The notes: generated by a model from the sequence alone, not told the origin. A stretch of DNA of 64,000 bases from Halictus rubicundus (GCF_050948215.1 NC_135156.1:15375257-15439256), one strand, 5' to 3'. Positions 25,391 through 36,566 are shown, counted from the stretch's first letter. Numbers and translations: made by a program.

Positions 25391-25880
25391 GGCCCGAAAA
25401 TGAACTTTCATGTATCGATACCTGATCAATGAACATTGCTTCCCATATGTCCATAGACCTCGGAAATGGAGAAATTAGTACAATTTATTAAATATTATAG
25501 TTGTAATAAATATTGAAAGTTGGACATTTTAAGAAGAGTATTTTTCACGAGAAAAATTGCTTCACTTTGATGCGATGCCCTGACGTTCCTATTTAATATT
25601 TTCTCGCGCTTTTTTTTTTAAATTAAAGAGCAGATTTTTGCGATAAGAAATCGTGTCTTACATTATTAATTAGTCTGCACAATGTATTAAAAGTTAATGC
25701 TGGACTAAATGGAGAAAATTAAAAAAATTTTTTATATTCGGTAAGAGATATCTTTAAAGTCCCAGGAAGTCCCAGTTTCTAACAAATTGGACTATTTTCA
25801 GTACACCTTCCTCTATATGATGGTATAAAAATTATTTCCGCACTCTTCCGCCTTTGCAAATTATAGCAGTTTAAAACTGA

Positions 25881-26195
25881 CAATGTTACGATTATGATTG
25901 GTATCCCATGCCTGCTTCAGTCCATAAGTTATTAATGCATGGTGCAGATGTAATAAAACACGCATTATTACCAATCGGACAATTATCGGAGGAGGCTCAA
26001 GAAACACGTCACAAAGACTTTAAACAATTTAGATGCAAACATACAAGAAAATCAGACAGAATATTAACAAATGAAGATGTATTTTATAGACTTTTATTGA
26101 CATCGGACCCGCACATGTCAGCAATGCGAGTGAAATCATGTAAGAAAAGAATACAAAATTTAGAACCAGAAGCTGAATTATTAATAATTAAATAA
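25881..26195 (+). pseudogene. C-terminal fragment of a Transib (RAG1-like) transposase
   Basis: The frame is open from 25881 (QCYDYDWYP) through the methionine at 25908 to a TAA after 26195. The peptide runs MPASVHKLLMHGADVIKHAL, LPIGQLSEEAQETRHKDFKQ, FRCKHTRKSDRILTNEDVFY and RLLLTSDPHMS. This matches the pattern of the RAG1/Transib C-terminal RNase-H-fold segment, where a VHK/FHK start and an SE..(Q/N)E..xK(D/L)F helix carry the catalytic glutamate; by that alignment the glutamate would be residue 32 counted from the methionine. The two catalytic aspartates, normally far upstream, are absent, so the piece cannot act alone. It ends in basic and acidic residues before the stop, as a natural C-terminus would. 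The 95 codons have no internal stop, which suggests recent deletion or an intact parent copy elsewhere. Confidence 0.85.
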
Positions 26196-26743
26196 TAGAA
26201 AAGGCAGGCTTTGAAATGGATGGACTATAAAAAATAATGCTAGACAAAACCATTTGAGAATGAAGACTGACAAAGTATAAACAAATATTATTTTTTCATA
26301 TTTCATGTTATTATTATTATATTATAAAACCATCATTGTTATCACATTTTTATCAGAAAAGATTTACAAAAATGTTACTCAATTATTTTATATTATATAC
26401 AATATTACAAATATTATCAATTATTATAAAAAATATCTTTTGACACAGTTATGTGACGTTTTTACCTTACCCGACTCCTCAAATTTACATTTCTCCCAAT
26501 TCATTAAACATTGCATGTGTGAAACAAATATAAAATACACACTTAGAAAGAAAAAATGGTTTGGAAGATTGTATTTAAACAATTTCTTTTTTTAGTGAAA
26601 AATATCAATGAAAATTAATAAGAAATTATTGTTTAACAAATTTAAAAAATATTAATTTTTCTTTAGTTCAAATTGACTAGTTTTTTAATGAATTTTAGTG
26701 CAAATTTCATCCCGATAACTCTTATGGTGCAAAAGTTATAACA

Positions 26744-26778
26744 AAAAGTCACTGAATTTCTCGATTTGGACCACTGTG
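26744..26778 (-). repeat. Transib right terminal inverted repeat (35 bp)
   Basis: Reverse complement of 25356-25390. The two repeats are still identical, so the copy is not old or was recently mobilised. Confidence 0.93.
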
Positions 26779-26783
26779 CGCCG
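26779..26783 (+). repeat. Transib target-site duplication, right copy (CGCCG)
   Basis: Matches 25351-25355. Confidence 0.92.
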
Positions 26784-27331
26784 TCCCTATATTTCTTCTT
26801 ATATCGAAAGAAGACTATACTTCCTAGTTCGAATAATGTTTCCCGTAAAAAACAGCGAAGAAGTCGCATCCGTATCGCGGACCAGGACTAAATAAAGTTC
26901 GACCGATCCGAACCGATGAGAATCGAAGTGCGCAGTTAGGGTTGCGCGCGGTTCCTGGTCGACTCTCGATCTCGCTGTCCGCGGAATCTGGTCCGAGCGA
27001 GGGCGTGTGGTGTCCGTGGTTTCGAATCGTTCGGAAAGTTGGCGGCTCGGCGTCCAGAATAAGGAGCGGCGTTTGCCGTAAACTGGGACGAGCGTGAGAG
27101 CGTAATTAGTCGCGGGCATGGTAGGAGGCACACGCGAGATACCGTGAAACGGCAGAAATTCGTTCGGGGAACGGTGCTAATCGCGTTTCCCCGAAGCGGA
27201 GGCGACAACGGGGCTCGGCCCCGCTCCGCGTTCCTTCTCTCCGTTCCTACGGCCTGCTATCTCTCGGACTCGCTTGTCCGATAACCATTGTGCTTGGCGC
27301 CTCCGCAGCCTCTTTCTTTATCGAACGAGCA

Positions 27332-27366
27332 GCTCCGCTCCGCTCCGTTCCGTTCCGCTCCGCTCT
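27332..27366. repeat. (CCGCT/CCGTT)n pentamer repeat
   Basis: Seven pentamers within a GC-rich segment. Confidence 0.85.
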
Positions 27367-30289
27367 CGCCCCCGCGCGCGCGGACCATTTAATTTCCAGG
27401 AAAAAGAATCGATTCGCGCGCCGGCTCCTGGAATCGCACGCCTACGCGAACGCTTTGGGAGACCGTGACGACGACTGTCTATCGACCGAACGACCCTACA
27501 CGGCTCGGCTCGAGTCGAGTTTCTACACTCCCCGCTTCTCCTTCAGCCTCCCCCCAACCCCCTGTAAATCATCCCTGGAAACACGGCTCGCGGAACGCCG
27601 CGCCGGAAAGACGAGCGTAAATAACCGAGAACGAAAGCAATTTTCGCACTGACTATGCATCGATCGAACACCGACCATCCCCGCAACCCGAATTCCATCG
27701 AACTCGTGGCCTTCCGTCGGACGGACTTCATTTTTTCCGGACGCCACTCGATTTTAACCCGTTCGACCTTTTCTTCGGCTTCGCGAAATTTTGCCGCCTC
27801 TTTCAGCCATTTGTTTCGATGCTCTGGTTCTTGTTGTCGGAATCGTGATTTCGGCTCCGATTCGACGGTGATTCGGATTTTTATTTCATTTTCTGATGCA
27901 CTTGTATTCCGTAAAAGTGGTCCTGCTTATTTTGTACGCTTTTGGGAAGTCTTCCTGCAATTTTTTAAATAATTTGTCAGTCGCGTGGAACCTACAGTTG
28001 TTGGTTATGTAATCGCTCCTCGGGGTACGCCTCTCGAGCTTCGTCGCTCCTCACGGGGTATACGGAAGCGGGGAGAATTCCGCGTCGTTTATCATCCAGG
28101 CCTTGGCGACATGTACAGGGTGTTTCACCTGACTAAAATATCTCGCTTGCTGTTTGGGATAGAAAAAAATTGCAGAGGAAAACATTAGTTGGTTCAGAGG
28201 AGCAAATATTGTGATAGGGAAACAAATTTTTTGAAGGTTATATTTTTTGAGATTTCAAGGTCATCGAAGTTTTTTTAAATGGAACGATATATTTTTATTA
28301 CCGCTGTACGATAGCCGTGGTCGAGACGAATCCAACGACCTGTAATATTACGACCTTCGCGTGACCTTGAGTATATGCAATCTCTTAATTCTAACTAGAC
28401 TAAATTCTCTGATCTTCAAAATGATTCTTGTCAATGATTTTGTACAGTCTCCCCACATTTCGAATTCCTTTTTCACGAAGTATTTTAAATATTGTACATT
28501 TCAGAATTGAAAGTTAATTGCTGTTCCGAAATATCCGAGTGTAGATTTCACAGTTGAAATTGAACTGCAGTTCTGTTTCAAGAGTTCGTTCATTCAATTC
28601 TTCGATACGTTTGTCTTGAAAATAATGATTCCTCCATCCTCAATAGTCATTCTCCTTTTCGTCTTCGTTCGCTTCGGCGTCTTTTTGTGTGGACAATTTG
28701 CGTCCACAATTGTTCGTCCGGTAATCCTACAATTACTTCGGCTGAAACTCCATTCGATGAGATCCTCCGTACAATACCTTGTTCTCGGCTGCTTTTATCT
28801 TCAGCATAATCGTTCCCTCCTTCTCCTCTCGTTTCTTCTTCTTTTTTTAAAACTGTTTTCCTCTATCTTTCGTACTTTTTCGTTGAACGCGGAGCCCCCA
28901 GTTCTTTTCTTTCTCTCGGACAAGCTCACCTTTTATAATCGCAGTTTAATTAGAATTCTACTTAACAAATGCTTCTGTTCCCTCTCCTCCTGTCTTTCGT
29001 TTTTCTATGTTTTAGGTTGAAAACACTTAGTCGTTTCGCTTTCGCAACTACGTTTGTTTCTGTTCCCGTTGTTTTCTTTCCCCATCGAGCGTCCGAGACG
29101 CCGAAGAGTGTTGGTTCCGCGATCTTAATTTAATTAGAATTTTACTTGACCCGCGTTTCCGTTCGATGTCTCTTTCGCCTGCTTATCTTTAGGACGCCCC
29201 CCTTTCTCTTTGTCTCGCTTATCTTGTTCTTCAAATATTCGGAGACTCTTGTCGTCATCGTCGTAATTTTGGTGATTTTCAACATTTTTGCCGTTTCTAT
29301 CGTTCCGTTTCCAAACTCTGTTTCCTAATTCTGTATTCTACTTGGAATCGTGTGTTTCACATTGGAATTGTTGATCCTGTGATCGGGATTTCATTAAAAA
29401 TTGAAATTAATAAACACATATTAACAGATCAGTGAACATCATTGACGTTCGCGTTCCCATTGGCATAATCGAATTATTCGTACGAAATTCCACCCTGCAC
29501 TGCGACCTGTTTCACGGTGATTGGAACTCTTTCGACGGTCATAATTTCTTAATTCATAACAAGGGAGAGGAAATTTATGTTCATCGAATGCCTATACGGA
29601 CAACGAGAAAATTTTATTTGGATTTCCATGGAGTTAATGACATATCTACTAAATTCCGTTCGTTCTAGCGCGGGAAGAAAATTACGGGAATGAATCATGG
29701 ACAAAATTCCGAAACTCGGTGAACCGAATCTCTCCTGCAAAAACATTCCCAAGCGATACTAATTTTTCGAGTTTCCCGGCGCAGTCTGTTCCCACAGAGA
29801 GAACGCGCGCGAGCGATCACCGGTGGCCGATCGATGTGGGAACGAGAGGCCGGCTAATCGAATTAATCAGCGAGACACAACTGTCGAAATTACATAACCG
29901 GAGGGAAAGTGGACGAGCGCCGGCGAATCGGATAATTCGCGGTGAAGAAGGCGAAAAGCAACGAAAGAGAAAAGAAACAAATAAATGGAAATATCAATTT
30001 TTAGACACGCGTCTTTACGACGCGGTCATCCCCCTCGAGGCCTTTCGGGGCTTCGGGCCAGTTAAAAAGGGGATAAAGGTGTTTGAACGTGTTCGAACTT
30101 TTGAGACCCGTTTACTACCCACAGGACTCCGAAACGCAGGCTCGGTATAAACGGTGCACTTTACCGGGAGCGAATATTGCATCGTAAAAAACGGCGCGGA
30201 CGCGGCCTCGCTCTCTATCTCTCTCTCTCTTCGACGATAGATAAATAAATCGGCAGCACGCGCGTCCCTGCTGAAACCGATCCCGGTGT

Positions 30290-30401
30290 TTACGATGGAA
30301 GCCGAGCAGAGAGAAAGAGAAATAGTATGAAAGAAACAGCGAGCGAATAGGAAAGAGTGTGACAGAGAAAGATTGAGAAAGAATATGAGAGAAAAAGAAC
30401 G

Positions 30402-30432
<31 letters not shown>

Positions 30433-30935
30433 GAGAGAAATGGTACCTACGAGAAAAACAGGGAACCAAGAGGAAAGGGAGAGAAAATGTAAGAGCGAGA
30501 GAGAAGGGAAAAGAGTATGGAAGAAAAATAAAACTAGTACGAAAGAGTAGGAAAGCTGGAAATCGAGAATGAGAGAGAAATACTATAGGATAGATTTATT
30601 ATTATAAGATAATATATATTATTATAAGATAACCTAGATAGATTATCCTATATTAAGATTTAACTATATTAAAAAGTGGAAACGATTACAAAAGAGGGAG
30701 AGAGAGAGAGAGGGAGTGCGTAGGAGTAAGAGAGAGGCAAAACTCGGAATGAAACAACTAGAGAACGCATAAAACAGAGAGAATGAGAGGGAGAGAGAGA
30801 AAAAGAGTACGAATAAGAAAGAGTAATGAAGAGCTAGAGGGGAGAGTATGAAAGAAGCAGAGAGCGAATAAGAAAGAGAGAGAAAGAATATGTCAGGGAG
30901 AAAGAAATAGCGCAAGAGAGTGAGGACGATGATCG
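30290..30935. repeat. Long purine-rich (GA/GAAA) low-complexity tract
   Basis: About 640 bp of mostly A and G on the plus strand, rich in GAGA and GAAAGAG, broken by an AT-rich stretch near 30580-30670. No gene; the long serine/leucine-rich minus frame is an artefact. Confidence 0.85.
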
Positions 30936-31185
30936 CGGATCGAGCAGAGAGCGATCGTCCCATAAATCGAACGATAAGAAGGTTCGATCGGAAGTTAACC
31001 CCTTGACGCGCACCTTCTTCGGCTTCCACGGACCGGAAGTGCAATTCCGGAGACGATTGCACCTGACTGGCGAGCCCTAGTTCGGTTACCCGATCGCTAT
31101 AGACTCGGCGATTCACCTGTTAGGTGAAATCGACGGTTTCTTTCTCGTGATTCGTTCGATCAGAGAAAGTGTATGCAGAGAAATA

Positions 31186-31631
31186 AAGGGTGTCCGAAAA
31201 TGATCCGACATTTTAAATTGCGCGCCATTTAGGGGGCGAACATGGTGTACTGATCTTTGACAACTGTCATCAGGAAGTATTGAGGTCATGGAGAATTACA
31301 CGATCGAGCAACGCATAGAAATTGTGAAAATTCACTGGGAAAATGGCGAAGACTTTGCAGAGACGGTTCGAAAAGTCCGTTTTCAAATAGAAATTCGCCG
31401 CGGTGAATTGGCCACCAAGATCGTGCGATTTGACGCCATTGGACTTTTTTCTTTGAGGTTTTTCTGAAAGGACAAGTGTATGCCAATGATCCACAGACCA
31501 TTCCGGAAATTATGCCAACCTATTATCGAAAATTTCGTCGAAAGATTGAACGTTTTCTAAAAAGTGTTCCACACTTTAATTAAAATTAAACACACATAAA
31601 TTAAAATATAAGGTCATTTTGGGACACCCTT
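31186..31631 (+). mobile_element. Deleted mariner-like element (446 bp)
   Basis: Left end AAGGGTGTCCGAAAATGA; right end reverse-complemented AAGGGTGTCCCAAAATGA (17 of 18 equal). TA dinucleotides flank both ends (31184-31185 and 31632-31633). Inside are the N-terminal and C-terminal parts of a transposase in two frames, with the middle lost. Confidence 0.85.
31288..31583 (+). pseudogene. Internally deleted mariner-superfamily transposase
   Basis: Starts MENYTIEQRIEIVKIHWENG then EDFAETVRKVR, a helix-turn-helix typical of this insect mariner group, and reaches a TGA at 31465. A second frame, 31444-31583, reads FLKGQVYANDPQTIPEI, matching the 'FLK..VY.N.P.TI.EL' C-terminal signature of Tc1/mariner transposases. 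The central DDE core is missing and the frame changes between the two pieces, so the product is inactive. Confidence 0.75.
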
Positions 31632-32203
31632 TATAAAAAGCTTGTCTCGAAACGATAAAATTAGTTAGAAATGTTGTTTGGCCATTTGTTAGCCAACACT
31701 CGCTTGTTTCCGGTTATTCACTGCCGGACCATTCCCGAACTATGTTTATTCGTTTGTAATGCATACAGGCACGGGAAGCGGAATATAAAATATGAAATTG
31801 AATTCGCTATTGTTTTAGCTTCGATTGACCTGTTCGAGCTATGTATTGACAGGCGGAACAATTGCAAGCTGGTTCTTCGATTTTGTTTTATATGAAACAC
31901 ACTGCATTGCTTATTCATCGCCGGACTGTGCGGATCTTTGTGCGAGATCGAAATTGCGAGAGTTGATTCAGGGAAACTCGGCATACGAATATCTTTAAAA
32001 ACGGTGTATCAACGTATCGACGTTCTTAGATTGTTTTGATTCTTTCTGGATACCGATTCCACAAAGGCCACGTTCCAATTCGTGTTTACTTTCGACAAAG
32101 TATTTAACAAAGGAAAAAGCCTTTGTTCGATGGCAGCAGAAAATGTTTGATCGATGGAAAATTATCCTAATTATAACTCCAAGACGTTCACTTTCCACAA
32201 AAT

Positions 32204-32573
32204 ACAGTGTTTTCTCGATATATGTCCCAAATATCTAGCAGATAAAAGTCCAAGAACTATCCCCTCCGCGGGGTATACTACGCAAGCAAATATCATCGGA
32301 ATTATATCGTGTTTGGTATCATTTTCATTGGAAAAATTCCAGCAATATGTTGGCGAAAGTCCGATAAAAATATAATTAAAAATAAACAAGTTTTGTTATT
32401 AGTGGTGGTCTCCTGGTCTCGCACCGATATACCCTACTCGTATTATGTTTACACTCCTCGGCGACCGAGGTCTTTTTTTCCACGTTCCGCAGTGCATCAA
32501 AAAGTAGTATCTTCTCGCCGATACATGTCCCTGGGTAGACCCGTGTCGTGGACATATATCGAGAAAACACTGT
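32204..32573. mobile_element. MITE with perfect 24-bp inverted ends (370 bp)
   Basis: The left end begins ACAGTGTTTTCTCGATATAT and continues GTCC; the right end is its exact reverse complement. No target duplication was recognised. Related copies: 53351-53528 and a single end at 41420-41443. Confidence 0.8.
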
Positions 32574-34037
32574 GCTCAGCAAAGTGGATCATTCTTCATT
32601 TTCATTTTGCTGCCTTTCTTTCCGGGCGAAAGCGGAGGATCTTTGATCGACAGACGATTATGATAATTATCGCGGGTTTCGCCGGGGAGAGGCCATCAAT
32701 TCGAAAATGGCGCGCAGCCGTCAGGGACGTTCAGCGGTTTTGTTCCCGGGGTTTTTCAGCGCTTCTGCTCGTCTTCTCGCCTCTCGTTACAGGCATCCGT
32801 CTCTGTCGCGGCCGCGACAGCCTCGTTTCCCCGCAATTTCCATCGGCTTCCGGGGGCCGACTTCATCCCGCCCCCACGGGCATTATTCTTCGCCGCGGAA
32901 TAGCTTTTTTTCGGTTTCGCGAAAACGAGCGAGCCCGTTACGAGATAAATTTCCCTTTGATGCTCGGCGCACGGAAAATGGCCCGCGGAAAGTATGGAAA
33001 CCGAGCCCGGGAAAAACACACACGTCCGCGGTCTGGGTCCCCCCTCCATTTTGAAATCAACAACGGCCATTCATCATTCATCCCGCGGAATAATTTCAGC
33101 CCTTGCTCGCGGATTTTTCGCGCAGCCACGTATGCCGGTGAATTTTCTTTTCCGGAAACGGGTTTTGCAAACAATATTTGCTGTCGGGGCGTTTTCAGAA
33201 AGTTCTCTCTGTGCCGCGCAGGTTTCTAGAGGCGTTCAAATTCTTCGTTTCCAGTGATTTTGTGCATTTTTTCACGTAGCTTTTTCAGGTTCTGGGAAGT
33301 TGAAATCCGAAGAAATTTCACGGGTGATTCGAAATCGGACATTTTATTTTATACACCGTTTTATATTCTTGAGAAAATATTTATTCTGTAGTGTCCCGTC
33401 GTCTAAAATGCATTGCCACGACAGAGGCCTTTCTCTAACAGTTTGGACCTTCATGCAAAATAAAAGTTGGCCAAGACAATTGTGCGAAACCGAAGTTAAT
33501 CGAAAATGTATTCTCTCTTTTAATCGTTTGAAAAAGTCAAGAATAATATAGCAGTGTCCTTAAATTTTTCCTGTGTGTTCTCAATTTTGTGTTTGGCCTA
33601 TTCTAATTATAAGTTAGTCTAGTTATCCAGATAAACCGAATTTTGTTGGAGTCTTTCGAATTCAAAAGGGTTAAGACAGCATCCCCTATAATACCTTTTA
33701 AATTTCTAGTTTCATTAATTAAATTACACTGATTTTGTAAGAAACTCTACGGTTGATATTCGGCACTTGACATGTTAATAATGCGATTTTCTCGACCGTG
33801 GTGGATTCAGTGTTAACGTATCAACGATGATGCCTTTATTAGTTTGCCCAGCCCGTGTAGTTTACTGGAAAGAGCCACGGAACAGGAAGAAATTGTATAA
33901 AAAGGACTACGGACTCGGAAAAGCGTCCGTGACTCGGAAAACCATGTGGTAAATTGCAATTTGGAATCGTAGACAGACATTTTCTAAAAGTGCTCGCCGC
34001 GGTCGACGTCACGGAGAAGACAAAGGTAGAAACTCAC
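32574..34037. other. Intron of the Ig gene, nothing recognised
   Basis: GC-rich at 32700-33180 with a long chance frame on the plus strand; otherwise ordinary. Confidence 0.5.
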
Positions 34038-34219
34038 CGAGAACCGCAAGAGTGATGTCTCCTTCGAGGATGGTCGTGTCATTTCTGGCTCGGCAGGAGT
34101 ACCTGCCCGCGTCCGAGGCCCTCACCTTCTGAGTGTAAATCGTCTGATTCGCGCTCTCAGGGTACAGGATGAAGTGGCTCTCGCCACCTGGCCAAGGATA
34201 CGCTCTGTTGTCCTTGTAC
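34038..34219 (-). CDS. Internal exon of the same Ig-superfamily gene (end of an Ig domain)
   Basis: 182-bp exon, acceptor cttgttccag above 34219 and donor CTCG|GTGAGT below 34038. It enters in phase 2 and leaves in phase 1, which matches the phase-1 entry of the exon at 9239. The translation is YKDNRAYPWPGGESHF, then ILYPESANQTIYTQKV, RASDAGRYSCRARNDT and TILEGDITLAVL. DAGRYSC is the classical Ig D-x-G/A-x-Y-x-C motif before the F strand, and NQT and NDT are N-glycosylation sequons. The spliced join gives ...ITLAVL-GEKSGGYTG..., the expected inter-domain linker. The intron to the next exon is about 24.8 kb (34037-9240) and is full of transposons. The reading frame is uninterrupted and shows no sign of decay. 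Confidence 0.88.
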
Positions 34220-34342
34220 CTGGAACAAGAACAGGCGAAATGTTACAATCAACGTGTATTCGGTCACCTAGAAAATCTGAATGAAAACTTTTTCCCTGTT
34301 TCCCAACAGATTTAAGTAATCCAGTCAAAAACAAGAAGTATA

Positions 34343-34547
34343 GACTGCGGATTTTATGCATTTATGATAACAATTTTTCTCAAAATTTACAGATCAAATT
34401 CAGGACAGTGAGAACATTTAAAGAATTGAATTACACTCTTGTATCATTTCCAGTTTGTTGCAATTATTAAGAAGAGACATCAAATGTTTGCCACCGTAGC
34501 ACGAAATCAGTGAAAACAAGTTTTATTTTGCATAAAAATCCGCAGTC
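34343..34547 (+). mobile_element. CTGCGGAT-family MITE (205 bp)
   Basis: Left GACTGCGGATTTTATGCATT, right ATTTTGCATAAAAATCCGCA then GTC; 17-18 bp inverted ends with one indel. TA precedes the left end. It lies about 120 bp upstream of the acceptor of the Ig exon at 34219. Confidence 0.75.
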
Positions 34548-34879
34548 CGGTCACGTACAATCAACGAACAATACCATTGTCGACGTATTCGTGGATTGGG
34601 CGTGGATCTTTTCGATCGGAATTGGATTTTGTGAATTAAGAGATAAGAATCGGCAGGTCGGTGACTGCTGTATAATTTCCATTCACAGCCTTCAGCCTTA
34701 AGGTCTTAAGCCTGTGACTAGACTTGTCAAATTTTATGTTCTGCATTATCTAAAATAAATATAATTCTGTGTTATCTAAGATAGAATATAGCTCAATTTG
34801 TAGATATTTTCCAGCGCGCGCTACTCTCGATTTCATCCAATGGCATAAAAATGCTTGGATTCCACGGCATGCGCATCGT

Positions 34880-35340
34880 CAATTTTTGGCCTACTTCTAA
34901 CGCTTATTATACCAAATATCTGCATAATCTTGTCAGCTGATGACCAGCGCGCGCTTGATTGGACCTTCCTCTTTCGAACGAGCCCTTTACCAGCGACAAA
35001 ATGTTCTGGTATAAGGACGAAAAGTTGAGGCACGTGAAACAATTTTTCGCCTATTTTTGTCGGTAACGTGGTCGCTCTACCTTATCGCGAATCTGCAGAG
35101 TCTTGGCTCAATTTTTCGCCTACTTCTAACGCTTATATTAGCAAATATCCGCATAATCTCGGCATCTCCTGACCAGCGTTTGCTAGATTGAACCTTCCTC
35201 TTCCAAATGAGCCCTTTCCCAGAGAAAAATATTCTCATGTAAGGGCGAAAAGTTGAGGCACGCGAAACCATTTTTCGCCTATTTTTGTCGGTAACGTGGT
35301 CGCTCTACCTTATCGCAAATCTACGGAATCTTGGCTCTTT
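34880..35340 (-). repeat. Two tandem 230-bp units of a dispersed repeat with a conserved frame
   Basis: CCTACTTCTAACGCTTAT at 34890 and 35119. Each unit holds a minus-strand frame with KGL(V/I)(R/W)KRKVQSS and I(M)(R/Q)IF..ISVRSR. A third copy, inverted, is at 53121-53340. Confidence 0.8.
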
Positions 35341-35640
35341 TCTAAATATTCTGGAATTGTGCGGTATTGGAGTTCGTTTTCTCCCGGTTCGACTATCGGG
35401 AAGCACTTTCGAAAAATGGTGTCTGGCCAGGCCACGAAGGGCCCCCTTTCCGAAGCCGCTCCCTTGTTCCCCGGGAGGACAAAGGCGCTCGTTCGCCTCC
35501 CGGCTCGTTCACCTGTCTTCCGAGAAGCCTTTATTTGCGTTCAACAGCGCGAGCGCTATTGCTCTTGCTCGCGACCATATCCAAGGCTTACTCCTGCCGG
35601 ATATACACGTATATTACGCGGAAGAGATTACGAGAGGAAC

Positions 35641-35646
<6 letters not shown>

Positions 35647-35683
<37 letters not shown>
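35647..35683. repeat. (GA)n microsatellite
   Basis: About 18 GA units. Confidence 0.95.
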
Positions 35684-35685
<2 letters not shown>

Positions 35686-35978
35686 TCTCCTCTCGGAATC
35701 CGCTTTCCTACGACGGAGACGAAAAGCGAGGAACGCGCGTCCCGTTTCAAAGCGATGCTGATTCGATACATCTTCCGATATGCAACTGTACCTACTGCAG
35801 CTACGATTTCAGCTTTTGTCTCTTTGAACTCTGCGACTCGAACCCGTAGTGCCTACTGTCTTCGTTTACAGCTTGACTTTGCAGACGACTCGCCTTGCTT
35901 GTGTTCTAGAAACGTCGGTATTGTAAGTTCTTCTCACCAGAAAGCTTACAACGTCTTCGTTGATGCACGTAATAATTA

Positions 35979-36175
35979 GAGTGCGGGTTTTATGCATTCA
36001 TGACAACAATGGATAGGCGTATTTTAAAACAGTAATAACATTAGAAAAGTTTTAAAATACTGTTACATTATTTTCAACCTACTAAACATATTAGGAGAGA
36101 AAAGAAATTTCTATTTCACTCCAGTCTGTTGCCACTCGGGTAGAAAATGTTTATTTTGCATAAATATCCGCGGTC
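35979..36175 (+). mobile_element. CTGCGGAT-family MITE with TA duplication (197 bp)
   Basis: Left GAGTGCGGGTTTTATGCATT, right TTTGCATAAATATCCGCGGT then C; TA on both sides, consistent with a Tc1/mariner-type target. Confidence 0.7.
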
Positions 36176-36336
36176 TAGTAATAACAGACTCCGCATTATG
36201 ATCACAGTTTTAACCCCTTGTACTACTATTTATTTTGTGATTATAATGACTAGAAATTCTTCATCGATCAGAATTTCACGGAAAAAGGAGATTAGTTTAT
36301 ATTTATCGCATGCCTACGTTTTCTCCAAAGCATATA

Positions 36337-36566
36337 CACTACCGTTCAAAAGTATCCGGACACTCCGCGGTGAACACGTCGATGAATCTCGTATTTAATT
36401 TTAGCGTAGCATGGTAAGTTTTCCACATACGTAATTTTAAATTTAAAACCTTAGATATTTCATAAGAAACTAATAAAAATCGATTTCAGTCACTATTTTA
36501 GGCACTGAAATCACTTTTATGCAATGCTGATACATATTCCGCAAGTGTCCGGATCGAGCGGTATCG
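36337..36566. mobile_element. Tc1-like MITE (230 bp)
   Basis: Left end CACTACCGTTCAAAAGTATC then CGGACAC; right end reverse-complemented CGATACCGCTCGATCCGGAC. The '(C)TACCGTTCAAAAGTATCCGGACA' terminus is typical of Tc1-type elements. TA on both sides. Confidence 0.7.

Larger units (their letters stand above)
25356..26778 (+). mobile_element. Deleted Transib DNA transposon (1423 bp)
   Basis: The ends are perfect inverted repeats of 35 bp beginning CACAGTGGTCCAAATCGAGA. The first seven bases, CACAGTG, equal the heptamer of vertebrate V(D)J recombination signals, as is typical of Transib termini. The insertion is flanked by CGCCG on both sides. Inside, only the C-terminal part of the transposase survives (25881-26195); autonomous Transib elements are usually around 3 kb or more and encode about 600-700 residues, so this is an internal-deletion copy that could be moved only in trans. 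It lies in the long intron of the Ig gene. Confidence 0.93.
26784..31183. other. Intron of the Ig gene
   Basis: GC-rich, CpG-containing block at 26930-27640; a TACAGGGTGTTTCAC terminus-like sequence at 28114 that may start another element; then AT-rich DNA and the purine-rich tract. No exon accepted. Confidence 0.45.
9240..34037 (-). other. Long intron (about 24.8 kb) of the Ig-superfamily gene
   Basis: Defined by the donor at 34037 and the acceptor at 9240, with matching phase 1 on both sides. It contains a deleted Transib element, mariner pieces, a pogo-like MITE, at least four CTGCGGAT-type MITEs, a TTAA MITE, a GGGCGTGGC satellite array and a 123-bp tandem array. I found no exon inside it that fits between the two flanking exons. 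A skipped small exon of length divisible by three cannot be excluded. Confidence 0.8.

Noticed and set aside
25356..26778. Complete recombination signals (heptamer, 12/23 spacer, nonamer) at the Transib ends
   Set aside because: Only the heptamer matches; no ACAAAAACC-like nonamer was found at 12 or 23 bases.
32309..33229. Long plus-strand open frame of 306 codons
   Set aside because: It crosses the end of a MITE and then GC-rich intron DNA; composition is biased to R, S and F with no domain. It is a chance frame.
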